Origin: Dorea sp.
GTDB taxonomy: Bacteria; Bacillota; Clostridia; Lachnospirales; Lachnospiraceae
Reading direction: 5' to 3'
DNA: 34,537 nt
Assembly: GCA_022769185.1 (NCBI GenBank)
Contig: JALEKG010000017.1
Span: 1-34,537, forward strand
Positions 15,668 through 25,376 of the stretch are shown piece after piece. The notes beneath the pieces are model-generated. The model was given only the letters and a program-made list of their open reading frames with translations, was not told the origin of the DNA and made no database searches. The position numbers and the translations under genes are program-made. The first letter of the stretch is position 1; each line of letters begins with the position of its first letter.

Positions 15668-17908
15668 TTACCCTCTGTACTTTGTTCCGTTTCCATCTCT
15701 CTTTGCGATCTTTAACCGGTTCAAAGTCACTTCCTTTTCATTATATACAATTTTACACTCTGTACCTTCCTCAAACAAATATACCCGCTCCAATTCATCA
15801 TTCTTTTTTAGTTTGATACCGCGGACTCCAACAGCGCCCTTCTTCTTGTCAGTAACTTCCTCAGCTGCAAATCGCAGGAAATATCCTTCCTTTGTCTGTA
15901 AAACAATCTGCTGGTTATCTGTAATCACCTGGACGGTTACAAGTTCATCCTCCGGCTGCAGTTTTGTTGCCGCAATCGTACGTTTTGCTACCTGGAACTC
16001 TGTCCCTTCCACTTTCTTCACCATGCCCTGCTTCGTTGCAAACAAAATCTTCGCATACCGCATCTGCTCCGCATCGCAGAGATAAACGATCTGCTCCTGA
16101 GTACTGTCATAATTACTTACATTATCAATTGGCTGTCCCTTATCACGGAACTTGCCATATGGCAGATCCATAACCTTAATCTGATGCATCTTTCCTGTAT
16201 TCGTAAAGAGACAGATCTTTCCAGTATTCATACAGGTAAATATATATTTATTTTCATGATCCGCAGCCTCTTTATTTCTCTCATAAGTACTGATATCTAC
16301 CGTCTTGGCATATCCAAAACGATCCATAAGGAACATTACTTCCTGCTCTTCAACTTTCTTTTCTTCAAAGACAGCTTCCTCAGCATTCTCAATTACTGTG
16401 CGCCGCTTTGTCGCAAATTCTTTTTTCATCCGGTTCAGATCTTCGATAATAACATTCGCCATGGAATCGTAATGATTCAGGATATCCTCATATCTTGCAA
16501 TATTTTCCAATGTCTCTTCATGTTCTTTCATTAATGCTTCGATTTCAAGTCCAATAAGTTTATACAGACGCATCTCCAGAATGGCAGTCGCCTGACGTTC
16601 CGTAAACCGGAGCATGGAAGCCATCTTTCTGGAAATACTGGATTTAAACTTGATATTCTCTGTGATTCCGTTCATCAGACATGCCTTTGCATCTTTAATA
16701 TTCTTACTTCCACGTAAGATTTCAATAATCAGATCAATAACATCACAAGCCTTGATGAGACCCTCCTGAATCTCTTTTTTGTCCTGTTCCTTTTTTAGCA
16801 ACGTCTGGTATTTCCGAGTCGCCATCTCAAACTGGAAGTCCACATGATGCTCAATAATACGCTTCAGGCCCATGGTCTCCGGTCTTCCGTCCGCAACTGC
16901 CAGCATATTAACACCAAACGTATCCTCCAGACGAGTCTTTTTATAGAGCATATTCGTCAGATTCTCTACATCTGCGCCTCTTTTCAGCTCAATGACGATT
17001 CGGATTCCTTCTTTCGAAGACTGATTGGAAATATCCACAATATCCGTCGTCTTCTTAGATTCCACCAGTGCACAGACATCATTTAGGAACTTCCCGATTC
17101 CGGATCCGATCATCGTATAAGGGATCTCCGTAATGACCAGACGTTTCTTGCCGCCTTTCATCTCTTCGACTTCTACTTTACCGCGGATCTTAATCTTACC
17201 GGTTCCAGTCTCATAGATCTGTAGGAGATCATCTTTATTGACCACGATTCCACCCGTCGGGAAATCCGGCCCCTTTATATATTTCATCAGCTGTCTTGTG
17301 CTGATCTCATCATTTTTCATATAAGCTTTTACGCCATCAATGACTTCCCCAAGATTATGAGTTGGAATGCTGGTCGCCATACCTACCGCAATTCCTTCCG
17401 CTCCGTTGACCAGAAGATTCGGAATCCTGACCGGAAGCACTTGTGGTTCTTTCTCTGTTTCATCAAAATTCGGCAGAAAATCTACAATATTTTTATCCAG
17501 ATCTGCCAGATAGGCTTCCTGCGTGATCTTTGCCAGACGCGCTTCCGTATAACGCATGGCGGCAGCTCCGTCTCCTTCTATGGAGCCAAAATTCCCATGC
17601 CCGTCAACCAGGACCATTCCTTTCTTAAAATCCTGTGCCATGACCACCAGTGCCTCATAGATAGAACTGTCTCCATGCGGATGATATTTACCCATGGTAT
17701 CTCCTACAATGCGCGCACACTTCCGGTAGGGTTTATCATAACGGATACCCAGTTCGTACATATCGTAAAGTGTCCGTCTCTGAACTGGCTTTAACCCGTC
17801 CCTGACATCCGGCAGAGCACGGGCTACAATTACGCTCATCGCATAATCAATGTATGATTTCTTCATTACATCCGAATATTCGGTTCTAATAATCTGTGAA
17901 TCCTGCAT
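15668..17908 (-). CDS. parC: Type IIA DNA topoisomerase subunit A, ParC-like (topoisomerase IV)
   Basis: The DNA cleavage and rejoining subunit. The active-site tyrosine is Y120 in [10 protein letters not shown]. The quinolone-determining region reads [12 protein letters not shown], with S81 and E85 at the positions equivalent to GyrA S83 and D87. The C-terminal beta-pinwheel begins near residue 500. I do not see the GyrA box (Q[R/K]RGG[R/K]G) needed for wrapping by gyrase, and the 746-residue length is short for GyrA. Both points favour ParC, as does its place right after a ParE-like gene with a 66-nt gap. Without the second topoisomerase pair of this genome, GyrA remains possible. Confidence 0.9.
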   Translation of the reverse strand: MQDSQIIRTEYSDVMKKSYIDYAMSVIVARALPDVRDGLKPVQRRTLYDMYELGIRYDKPYRKCARIVGDTMGKYHPHGDSSIYEALVVMAQDFKKGMVLVDGHGNFGSIEGDGAAAMRYTEARLAKITQEAYLADLDKNIVDFLPNFDETEKEPQVLPVRIPNLLVNGAEGIAVGMATSIPTHNLGEVIDGVKAYMKNDEISTRQLMKYIKGPDFPTGGIVVNKDDLLQIYETGTGKIKIRGKVEVEEMKGGKKRLVITEIPYTMIGSGIGKFLNDVCALVESKKTTDIVDISNQSSKEGIRIVIELKRGADVENLTNMLYKKTRLEDTFGVNMLAVADGRPETMGLKRIIEHHVDFQFEMATRKYQTLLKKEQDKKEIQEGLIKACDVIDLIIEILRGSKNIKDAKACLMNGITENIKFKSSISRKMASMLRFTERQATAILEMRLYKLIGLEIEALMKEHEETLENIARYEDILNHYDSMANVIIEDLNRMKKEFATKRRTVIENAEEAVFEEKKVEEQEVMFLMDRFGYAKTVDISTYERNKEAADHENKYIFTCMNTGKICLFTNTGKMHQIKVMDLPYGKFRDKGQPIDNVSNYDSTQEQIVYLCDAEQMRYAKILFATKQGMVKKVEGTEFQVAKRTIAATKLQPEDELVTVQVITDNQQIVLQTKEGYFLRFAAEEVTDKKKGAVGVRGIKLKKNDELERVYLFEEGTECKIVYNEKEVTLNRLKIAKRDGNGTKYRG

Positions 17909-17974
17909 TTTTCTTCTCCTACATCTATCTCTTCCAGAATTTTCTGATCAAATTTTCCCGATCAAATTCTTCTG

Positions 17975-19897
17975 TTAAATATCAAGTTCTGCTTCTGTCG
18001 CGTTTTCCACAATAAAGGTGCGTCTCGGCGGCACCTCTGATCCCATCAGCATCTCGGTCACACTGGATGCCATTCTCGCATCCTCTATTTCAACCAGTTT
18101 CAGAATACGGGTTTCAGGATTGAGTGTGGTCTCCCACAACTGCTGGGCATCCATCTCTCCCAGACCTTTATATCTCTGAAGGGTAAACGGACCATCATGC
18201 GTCTTGCGGTATTTTTCCAACGCTTTATCATCATACAGATATTCTTCTTCTCCCTTTTTGGGCATGGCCTTATAAAGAGGCGGCATGGCAATATATACAT
18301 GTCCCTCATAGATCAGTTCCGGCATAAAACGGTAGAATAAAGTCAGAAGCAGCGTTGAAATATGTGCACCATCCACGTCCGCATCTGCCATGATAATGAT
18401 CTTATCATAGCGCAGTTTTGTAAGATCAAAATCATTGCCATACCCTTCGGAAAATCCACAGCCAAAGGCATTGATCATCGTCTTAATCTCAGCGTTAGCC
18501 AGAATCTTATCAATACTTGCTTTTTCGACATTTAAGATCTTTCCTCTGATTGGAAGAATTGCCTGATACATCCGGTCCCTGGCAGTCTTAGCCGAACCGC
18601 CCGCAGAATCACCTTCCACAATGAAGATCTCACATTTGCTGGCATCCCGGCTCTCACAATTGGCAAGTTTTCCATTACTGTCAAAAGAATATTTCTGCTT
18701 CGTCAGAAGATTTGTCTTGGCACGTTCTTCCGTTTTTCGGATCTTAGCCGCTTTCTCCGCACATCCAATGACTTTTTTAAGCGTCTCAAGATTCCGGTCA
18801 AAATATCGGATAATCTCATCGTTTGTTACTTTACTGCAGGCTTTCGCCGCATCTGGATTATCCAGCTTTGTCTTGGTCTGCCCTTCAAATCTTGGATCCG
18901 GATGCTTGACCGAGATGATTGCTGTCATTCCATTCCGGATATCTGCACCCGTAAAGTTGGAATCCTTCTCTTTCAGGATTCCCAGTTCCCTCGCATATTG
19001 ATTGATGACCGTTGTAAACGTTGTTTTAAATCCAGTCAGATGCGTACCGCCCTCTGCATTATAGATGTTATTACAAAATCCCAGTACATTTTCATGAAAT
19101 TCATTTACATACTGAAAAGCCACTTCTACTTCGATTCCTTCTGATTCACCTTTAAAATATACCGGCTCATGAACCGGCTCATTTTTTGCGTTCAATTCTC
19201 TGATAAATCCCAGGATTCCATCCGGCTCATGATATACTATATGCTCCACTTCACTGCCGCGTCTGTCCTCAAAAATAATGGTAAGAGACGGATTCAGATA
19301 TGCGGTTTCATGCATACGGCTCTTTACCTCTTCCGCTTTAAACCTCGTCTTTTCAAATATCGTATCATCTGGCAGGAAATTCACTTTTGTACCAGTCTTT
19401 CTGGTCTTTCCGATTTTCGGAAGCAGTCCATCTTCCAGTTCGATCACCGGCTTTCCTCTCTCGTACCTGTCGTGGTGAATATAACCGTCACGGCTGACTT
19501 CCACATCCATATAGATAGACAGTGCATTAACTACGGACGATCCGACTCCATGCAGACCTCCGCTGGTCTTATATGCGGAATCATCAAATTTTCCACCAGC
19601 ATGCAACGTCGTATAAACGACTCGCTCCGCAGAGACTCCGGTCGCATGCAGATCTACCGGCACACCACGCCCATTATCTGCAACGGTCGCAGATCCGTTC
19701 TTCTCTAAAGTAACCCGGATCTCGCTGCAGTATCCTGCCAGGTGCTCATCCACTGCATTATCAACAATCTCATAAATCAGATGGTTCAGACCTTTCGTGG
19801 ACACACTTCCTATATACATTCCCGGTCTTTTCCGTACCGCTTCCAGCCCTTCCAATATGGCAATACTATCCGCATCGTATGTATTTTTTTTCGCCAT
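17975..19897 (-). CDS. parE: Type IIA DNA topoisomerase subunit B, ParE/GyrB-like
   Basis: The ATPase subunit partnering the downstream A subunit. The GHKL ATPase region has EIVDNAVDEHLAG, DNGRGVPV and TSGGLHGVGSSVVNAL. The TOPRIM domain has EGDSAGGSAK and the metal-binding ADADVDGAHI. The end RYKGLGEMDAQQLWETT through PRRTFIVENA is typical. I place the start at ATG 19897 (640 residues, MAKKNTYDAD). The in-frame ATG at 19936 is only about 15 nt from the predicted transcription start and adds a non-conserved basic stretch. Distinguishing ParE from GyrB by eye is not secure. The partner lacking a GyrA box is the main reason for parE. Confidence 0.9.
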   Translation of the reverse strand: MAKKNTYDADSIAILEGLEAVRKRPGMYIGSVSTKGLNHLIYEIVDNAVDEHLAGYCSEIRVTLEKNGSATVADNGRGVPVDLHATGVSAERVVYTTLHAGGKFDDSAYKTSGGLHGVGSSVVNALSIYMDVEVSRDGYIHHDRYERGKPVIELEDGLLPKIGKTRKTGTKVNFLPDDTIFEKTRFKAEEVKSRMHETAYLNPSLTIIFEDRRGSEVEHIVYHEPDGILGFIRELNAKNEPVHEPVYFKGESEGIEVEVAFQYVNEFHENVLGFCNNIYNAEGGTHLTGFKTTFTTVINQYARELGILKEKDSNFTGADIRNGMTAIISVKHPDPRFEGQTKTKLDNPDAAKACSKVTNDEIIRYFDRNLETLKKVIGCAEKAAKIRKTEERAKTNLLTKQKYSFDSNGKLANCESRDASKCEIFIVEGDSAGGSAKTARDRMYQAILPIRGKILNVEKASIDKILANAEIKTMINAFGCGFSEGYGNDFDLTKLRYDKIIIMADADVDGAHISTLLLTLFYRFMPELIYEGHVYIAMPPLYKAMPKKGEEEYLYDDKALEKYRKTHDGPFTLQRYKGLGEMDAQQLWETTLNPETRILKLVEIEDARMASSVTEMLMGSEVPPRRTFIVENATEAELDI

Positions 19898-19957
19898 TCT
19901 ACCTATATCCTTTCTATGCTGCAACTCCATTTTCACAGACTATTCCATGCTGCGATT

Positions 19958-19986
19958 ATCTTAGCACAAAAGGAGATCGTAAGCAA
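19958..19986 (-). promoter_or_regulatory. Promoter of the topoisomerase operon
   Basis: A -35 box TTGCTT (19986-19981) and a -10 box TAAGAT (19963-19958) with a 17-nt spacer lie in the gap after spoIIP. A TGC precedes the -10 box, giving an extended -10 character. The predicted start is near 19951, which leaves a leader of about 54 nt before the ATG at 19897. Confidence 0.6.
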
Positions 19987-20030
19987 GAAATCTTTCCTTA
20001 GAAACTCCCGCATTCAAGGCAGTTTGGGTA

Positions 20031-21218
20031 TTACTGAGTCAGTACTGTATTTAAAGTATCTGCCAAAAGTTCCATTGCGTTTCGCATCTCTTCTACTGTA
20101 TTAGTCTGTGCACCTGCCTCAATCAATAATGTTTTTGGTTTGAAATGCATATTATACCTGTATGCCCGAAGAAAAATACGCCTTGTAAATCCAGGATATT
20201 TCTTAGTTGCAGCTATCTGCATCTGAAGGGAAAATGCAAGATTATCTTCAATATAGGGATTGGGAAGATAACTGATAGATCCATTTGCTCTTGTACGACT
20301 AAGACCATTAAAAAACATGATCTGTGCAGTCGCCTTCCCATTCACCTGTGTTACCAGATGTGTTGTCTCTGCCACACCGTCACGATGCAGATCGATCACA
20401 ACCTCAATACTTGGATTGTCTGATAGAATCTGCTGAATCTCTGGCTCTGCCAGCTGATAAGCTTTACTACGGTCAAGCTTTCCATCCACCAGATCATACA
20501 CTCCCTTATGATGCATTGTTTCTATTCCATACTTTTGATTCAGAAGTTCGGAAAGATATGTTCCCATTCCTACGATGGTAGTATCTTCATCCCCCGATAC
20601 TGAATCTGCAAATGCCTCCTGGGAATGGGTGTGATAGATCAGTACTTTAGGCCCTTTTGAAGAAGTATCAATCTTCATATCTTTTCCCAGAAGCTTCTGT
20701 GCGTCCAAAAGCTCCGAATCTGCCATTGTGCTGCTGTCAACAGTATAGAAATTTCCCAGAAGATACTCATAATCTGAAAGTTTTTCCAGGGACGTATCTA
20801 TTGATGTCCCTGAAGTAGTAATCGTTTCCTGCGACGTCAGTTCCCCGACGATCAGATTCCCATCCTCATCTACCGCATTCTCATCATTTGCCTGTCTTGC
20901 CAGGATCAGCTCATAAGTCTCCTGATCTTCTACATCCGTATTCAACGTCATCTTTTCTACCGCATATACTCCCAGAGGTATCATCTCTGCCGCCTCTCTG
21001 GCAATCCATTCTGAAACAGTCATTCCCTGATCTGATTCCGCATATGTAAGTGAAGTCAGATAAGTTTCTTTTGCACTTTCTATCACCAGGAGATGAAAAT
21101 GTTCCGCTATTTCTGACGTTGATAATTCCGGAATATGCACGGCCGCATACAGTATTAGAATGCAGGCTGCAGCCATTGCCACCAGCCTGCTCAGGATTCG
21201 TTTCTTCTTTGTATTCAC
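20031..21218 (-). CDS. spoIIP: Stage II sporulation protein P, GTG start
   Basis: A septal peptidoglycan amidase and endopeptidase of the DMP complex that thins the septum and drives engulfment. The 395-residue protein has a basic N-terminus and one membrane segment (about 10-27), then a long linker and the catalytic domain. HTHSQEAF (about 195-202) and DLHRDG (about 274-279) are the conserved metal-binding regions. The end KTLLIEAGAQTNTVEEMRNA is typical. The GTG at 21218 has a GGAG site 7 nt ahead. It lies 48 nt after gpr, the same pairing as in Bacillus. SpoIID and SpoIIM partners are not in the window. Confidence 0.97.
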   Translation of the reverse strand: MNTKKKRILSRLVAMAAACILILYAAVHIPELSTSEIAEHFHLLVIESAKETYLTSLTYAESDQGMTVSEWIAREAAEMIPLGVYAVEKMTLNTDVEDQETYELILARQANDENAVDEDGNLIVGELTSQETITTSGTSIDTSLEKLSDYEYLLGNFYTVDSSTMADSELLDAQKLLGKDMKIDTSSKGPKVLIYHTHSQEAFADSVSGDEDTTIVGMGTYLSELLNQKYGIETMHHKGVYDLVDGKLDRSKAYQLAEPEIQQILSDNPSIEVVIDLHRDGVAETTHLVTQVNGKATAQIMFFNGLSRTRANGSISYLPNPYIEDNLAFSLQMQIAATKKYPGFTRRIFLRAYRYNMHFKPKTLLIEAGAQTNTVEEMRNAMELLADTLNTVLTQ

Positions 21219-21266
21219 TCTACCACTCCGCGATTCATTCTTCTAATACTATATGATGGTCCTTTT

Positions 21267-22253
21267 CTAATTATGTGCATGTCCCTGTGGACAAAGAAAT
21301 GCATTCAGCGCTTCTGAAATCGTAAAGCTGATTCTCTTTACCGTTTCATCTATATCTTTTGGAGTAACAAACAATCCATTCAGATGCGGAGAAATCAATT
21401 CCTTCACCAATTCATATTTTTCAGCCGCATTATATCCCTGCAGGACAACCCCGACGCCTCTCAATGTTTCCGAACTTTCCAGCGCAGCGATCAGATTCTC
21501 CATCGTATCATTTACGATAGTTGCAGCATCCACAACAGTCGGAACTCCGATAGCAATCACAGGAACTCCTACTGTTTCTCTGGTGATTGCATTTCGATGA
21601 TTTCCGACACCCGATCCTGGATGAATCCCTGTATCTGCAATCTGAATCGTACAATTCAACCTTCTGGAACTTCTGGCTGCCAGTGCATCAATTGCGAATA
21701 TTACATCTGGTTTTGTCTCTTCTACAATGCCTTTTACAATCTCTACCGTTTCCATTCCAGTCTGAGCCATAACTCCTGGAACAATTGCACTAACCAGATG
21801 AACCTTTTCCTCTCCCATAGCATATTTCCCATACTCACGCACAATATGCCTGGTAATATTCAGATGATCAACCACATATGGTCCCAGAGCATCCGGTGTA
21901 ACCTTCCGGTTTCCCAGTCCCACAACCAATACAGAATAATCCTCTTTCTTTTCCTTAACATTCTCTTTCATAAACTTCTCCAGGTACTTTTTTAACTCAT
22001 CTGCGATCTCCCGATGATAGTCTTCATCTGGCACAGCCATGTTCGGAGCCTCCATTGTAATATAAGTGCCAACAGGTTTTCCCATCACTTTTGCTCCGTT
22101 CTCCGTTTCAATTTTTACAGTTGTAATTTTGATCTCACGTTCCTCATCGTACTCCTCTTCTAATATTACTCCCTGAACTTCTACATGATCCGACTCAAAT
22201 CTTTCTTTTTGTTCCAATGCCAGGTCTGTTCTGATAATATACTTTTCAATCAT
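21267..22253 (-). CDS. gpr: Germination protease GPR
   Basis: The aspartic-like endopeptidase that degrades small acid-soluble spore proteins on germination, made as a zymogen in the forespore. Known A25-family features are seen: RTDLALE near the N-terminus close to the propeptide region, VVGLGNRKVTPDALGP, FAIDALAARSSRRLNCTIQIADTGI and HPGSGVGNHR. I choose ATG 22253 (about 328 residues), with GAGG 9 nt upstream. The GTG at 22268 and ATG at 22262 lack usable binding sites. The gene diverges from rpsT, and spoIIP follows it. A forespore sigma-G promoter would be expected, but I could not find a convincing one. Confidence 0.97.
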   Translation of the reverse strand: MIEKYIIRTDLALEQKERFESDHVEVQGVILEEEYDEEREIKITTVKIETENGAKVMGKPVGTYITMEAPNMAVPDEDYHREIADELKKYLEKFMKENVKEKKEDYSVLVVGLGNRKVTPDALGPYVVDHLNITRHIVREYGKYAMGEEKVHLVSAIVPGVMAQTGMETVEIVKGIVEETKPDVIFAIDALAARSSRRLNCTIQIADTGIHPGSGVGNHRNAITRETVGVPVIAIGVPTVVDAATIVNDTMENLIAALESSETLRGVGVVLQGYNAAEKYELVKELISPHLNGLFVTPKDIDETVKRISFTISEALNAFLCPQGHAHN

Positions 22254-22327
22254 GACTTTCATCCTCACTATGATACTTTAACCACACTGTTGGTTTATAG
22301 TTTTTACATTTTTTTAATAAATATGTA

Positions 22328-22356
22328 TTGACAGAACACAATCCTTGCCCTAAAAT
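22328..22356 (+). promoter_or_regulatory. Promoter of rpsT
   Basis: A consensus -35 box TTGACA (22328-22333) and a -10 box TAAAAT (22351-22356) are separated by 17 nt on the plus strand. The predicted start is near 22363, giving a leader of about 87 nt. The remaining divergent region (22254-22327) is AT-rich, and I see no further element in it. Confidence 0.85.
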
Positions 22357-22368
22357 AAATTCGTATGT

Positions 22369-22401
22369 TTCGTTAGAACGTCCGTGTCCGGCTCTAACGA
22401 A
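22369..22401 (+). promoter_or_regulatory. Leader hairpin of rpsT
   Basis: TTCGTTAGA (22369-22377) pairs perfectly with TCTAACGAA (22393-22401) around a 15-nt GC-rich loop, close to the predicted 5' end. It is not followed by a U-run. S20 autoregulates its translation in E. coli, and this hairpin is a candidate for control or for 5' stabilisation. Confidence 0.5.
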
Positions 22402-22449
22402 CGGGAAAATCGACAAAGATCGAAATACACGATATCGGAGGTGGACAAA

Positions 22450-22713
22450 TTGGCTAATATCAAATCTGCAAAGAAAAGAATCTTAGTAAACGAAACAAAA
22501 GCTGCTAGAAACAAAGCAATCAAATCTAAAGTAAAAACTTGTGTGAAGAAAGTTGAGACAGCTGTAGCTAACAAAGATGCCGCTGCTGCTGCAGAAGCAT
22601 TAAAGGTTGCAATCGTTGAAATCAACAAAGCAGGAAGCAAGGGTGTTTATCACAAAAACACATGTGCCAGAAAGATTTCCCGTTTAACAAAAGCTGTTAA
22701 CGGTATTGCTTAA
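22450..22713 (+). CDS. rpsT: 30S ribosomal protein S20, TTG start
   Basis: A small basic protein that binds 16S rRNA helices at the bottom of the 30S body. The chosen TTG at 22450 gives 87 residues, beginning MANIKSAKKRILVNETKAAR, which is the canonical S20 start. GGAGG lies 8 nt upstream. An in-frame ATG at 22384 lies within the leader hairpin region and adds a non-family sequence, so it is rejected. This is the only plus-strand gene in the window. It diverges from gpr, the same neighbourhood as in Bacillus. It has its own promoter and terminator. Confidence 0.98.
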   Translation: MANIKSAKKRILVNETKAARNKAIKSKVKTCVKKVETAVANKDAAAAAEALKVAIVEINKAGSKGVYHKNTCARKISRLTKAVNGIA

Positions 22714-22736
22714 TAATAAAGAATTATGAGTTGCAC

Positions 22737-22771
22737 AAAAAAACAGCCATCCCGTCAGTGGCTGTTTTTTT
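22737..22771. terminator. Bidirectional terminator between rpsT and the PRTase-like gene
   Basis: AAACAGCCA (22741-22749) pairs with TGGCTGTTT (22759-22767). A T-run follows on the plus strand, and an A-run at 22737-22743 supplies a T-run for the minus strand. It sits between two convergent genes and can serve both. Confidence 0.88.
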
Positions 22772-22815
22772 GTATTCATACGATGATAATTCTGCTCTTT
22801 TTCCTGCGTATCACA

Positions 22816-23457
22816 TTACACAGCAGAATATCCATAGCTGTTCACAATTGCGTCTACTTTTTCTCCCGCTTTGCACCACGGGCAATCCTGACTCGGATAT
22901 ACCTGATATTCCGGAATATCTTTCGTTGTAAAAGCAGCACATATATCCATTCCGGCAACTCTTGAAACCGCACTGAACAACGCACATACACCTGTTACAT
23001 TTCCTCCATAATATAGAACTGTATCCATCGCACGAAGCATTGTCTTACCGGTATTGATCGAACCTACAAGTATCAGTACGTTCTGTCCGCCCACCATACG
23101 CCTGGTATTATCCCGAAACATCATCTGTCCAAATTGATTTTGCTCTGGTACCACAATAGAAATATTTTTACCGCGATTTACTGATATATTCCCCGGCTCC
23201 TCCAGAGTTTCTGCCATAAATGCCCCCACGACTTCCATTCCATCCAGACATACGATCGTATCTACTTCTGTAGTCGCAAGATAATTCTCAGCCAGCATCT
23301 TTGCTGCTTCCCGTGCATGATCACATCTGCATTTAATTGTAGAAATATCAATGTACGTATTTACATGGGAATGGGTTCTTGCAAAATGTCCCTGCATAAC
23401 CTTAATCCGAACCTTTGGATTTTTTGCAGAACGCAAATTTTCTAATCTCGTATCCAT
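22816..23457 (-). CDS. Phosphoribosyltransferase-like protein (PyrE-like fold), degenerate PRPP loop
   Basis: The 213-residue protein has the outline of a type I phosphoribosyltransferase resembling orotate phosphoribosyltransferase: a central DTIVCLDGMEVVGAFMAETL strand-helix, then a PRPP-loop-like segment LVGSINTGKT (about 129-138), then a glycine-rich strand. In active PRTases the loop has two acidic residues (typically VDDVxxTG). Here that position reads VGS, so PRPP binding may be altered or lost. The C-terminus has CPWC and ends VNSYGYSAV. It is a single-gene unit between two terminators. The ATG at 23457 has an AAGGAG site. Some databases may label it orotate phosphoribosyltransferase. 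I would not assign that activity. Confidence 0.65.
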   Translation of the reverse strand: MDTRLENLRSAKNPKVRIKVMQGHFARTHSHVNTYIDISTIKCRCDHAREAAKMLAENYLATTEVDTIVCLDGMEVVGAFMAETLEEPGNISVNRGKNISIVVPEQNQFGQMMFRDNTRRMVGGQNVLILVGSINTGKTMLRAMDTVLYYGGNVTGVCALFSAVSRVAGMDICAAFTTKDIPEYQVYPSQDCPWCKAGEKVDAIVNSYGYSAV

Positions 23458-23549
23458 ATCCTTCGCTCCTTTCTTTCAGATTTTCCAATTCTTGTTATTA
23501 ATTTAATTTTACCACAATTCGAAATACAATTCATTAAATATATAATCTA

Positions 23550-23577
23550 AAATAAGGACACAGCTTATGCTGTGTCC
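23550..23577 (-). terminator. Terminator of ilvC
   Basis: A perfect 9-bp stem (23577-23569 with 23564-23556) with a 4-nt loop is followed by TTATTTTA on the minus strand. The U-tract is interrupted but the position, 27 nt after the ilvC stop, fits. Confidence 0.8.
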
Positions 23578-23604
23578 CTATGTACTCTCATTCGATCCTA
23601 TTAA

Positions 23605-24675
<1,071 letters not shown>

Positions 24676-24680
24676 TTAAA

Positions 24681-24706
24681 CAGAATCCAGCCATAAGCCG
24701 GTTCTG
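24681..24706 (-). promoter_or_regulatory. Intercistronic hairpin between ilvN and ilvC
   Basis: A roughly 10-bp stem with one bulged A (CAGAA, CCGGC, loop, GCUGG, UUCUG) starts 18 nt after the ilvN stop. The following TTTAAC is a weak U-tract, so it could be a leaky terminator or an mRNA processing barrier. The AT-rich stretch up to ilvC shows TATAAT-like sequence but no convincing -35 box. Confidence 0.5.
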
Positions 24707-24723
24707 CTTAATGTCCTGTGAAG

Positions 24724-25245
24724 TTATAAGACTTCAATATTTCCCTCCTGGTCGATCAAAGTAACATCCTTGATTCCACGACTTAAGCCGGTAATTCCTG
24801 TTCTTGCCAGTTCCAGAATCTCATACCCCTCTAAAAGATTCAGAAAAGCCTCCAGCTTAGACTTTGTTCCGGTAAGCTCTACCATAAGGGAATCTTTCTC
24901 AACATCCACGATCTTGGCACGGAAAATATCAGCTACAGAAATGATCTCTGCACGCTCCGCCTTATTTGCCCGAACCTTGACCATGATCAATTCACGATAT
25001 ACAGAATCTTCCGGTCTTAATACTTTAATCTCAATTACGTCTTCCAACTTTCTTACCTGTTTTTCAATCTGGGATAAGATCAACTCATCTCCACTTGCAA
25101 CAATCGTAATTCTGGTAAACCTTGGATCTGCAGTGACTCCGGCAGAAATACTGTCGATGCTATATCCCCGTCTGCTGAACAGACCTGATATACGGCTTAA
25201 AACGCCGGAATTATTGTCGACCAATAATGAATAAACCCTTTGCAT
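24724..25245 (-). CDS. ilvN: Acetolactate synthase small (regulatory) subunit
   Basis: The ACT-domain regulatory subunit that activates the catalytic subunit and confers valine feedback inhibition. I place the start at ATG 25245 (173 residues, MQRVYSLLVDNNSGVLSRISG), with AGAGG 6 nt ahead. A longer reading from 25380 adds 45 residues, but its DNA contains the promoter and a terminator hairpin, so it is not real. The N-terminal ACT domain (about 1-80) has the NNSGVLSRISGLFSRRGYSI motif. The C-terminal domain (about 85-165) is typical. The catalytic subunit ilvB is not in the window. ilvC follows on the same strand. Confidence 0.97.
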   Translation of the reverse strand: MQRVYSLLVDNNSGVLSRISGLFSRRGYSIDSISAGVTADPRFTRITIVASGDELILSQIEKQVRKLEDVIEIKVLRPEDSVYRELIMVKVRANKAERAEIISVADIFRAKIVDVEKDSLMVELTGTKSKLEAFLNLLEGYEILELARTGITGLSRGIKDVTLIDQEGNIEVL

Positions 25246-25284
25246 ACTACACCTCTTTCCCCAATCGTACACTTTTCTATAGAG

Positions 25285-25312
25285 AAAAAAACAGAGCAAG
25301 CTCTGTTTTTTT
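25285..25312 (-). terminator. Terminator hairpin at the HAD/ilvN boundary
   Basis: A perfect 12-bp palindromic stem (7 A residues, CAGAG, a 4-nt loop, CTCTG, 7 T residues) spans 25285-25312. It lies 64 nt after the stop of the HAD gene and would terminate that operon. It also sits exactly at the predicted ilvN transcription start, and its symmetry allows function on either strand. Confidence 0.85.
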
Positions 25313-25341
25313 ATAATAACAATATCCTCTCTTTTTGTCAA
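25313..25341 (-). promoter_or_regulatory. Promoter of ilvN-ilvC
   Basis: A perfect -35 box TTGACA (25341-25336) and a -10 box TATTAT (25318-25313) have a 17-nt spacer. The -10 box directly abuts the terminator hairpin, so the transcript would start in the A-run at about 25306 and the hairpin would be its 5' end. No T-box consensus or leader peptide is evident. Confidence 0.85.
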
Positions 25342-25376
25342 GTAAATAGATCTACTTTTTCCAGAAATCTTTAAAT

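Noticed and set aside
17930-17974. Repeated AATTTGATC motif between the topoisomerase genes
   Set aside because: Two short AT-rich copies in a 66-nt gap with no promoter or stable fold. Too little to support a feature.
22269-22327. Sigma-G promoter for gpr
   Set aside because: Expected from family knowledge, but no sequence matching both boxes at the right spacing was found by eye.
23458-23555. Promoter of the PRTase-like gene
   Set aside because: A TAAAAT hexamer is present but no acceptable -35 box lies at 16-18 nt, so it is not listed as a feature.
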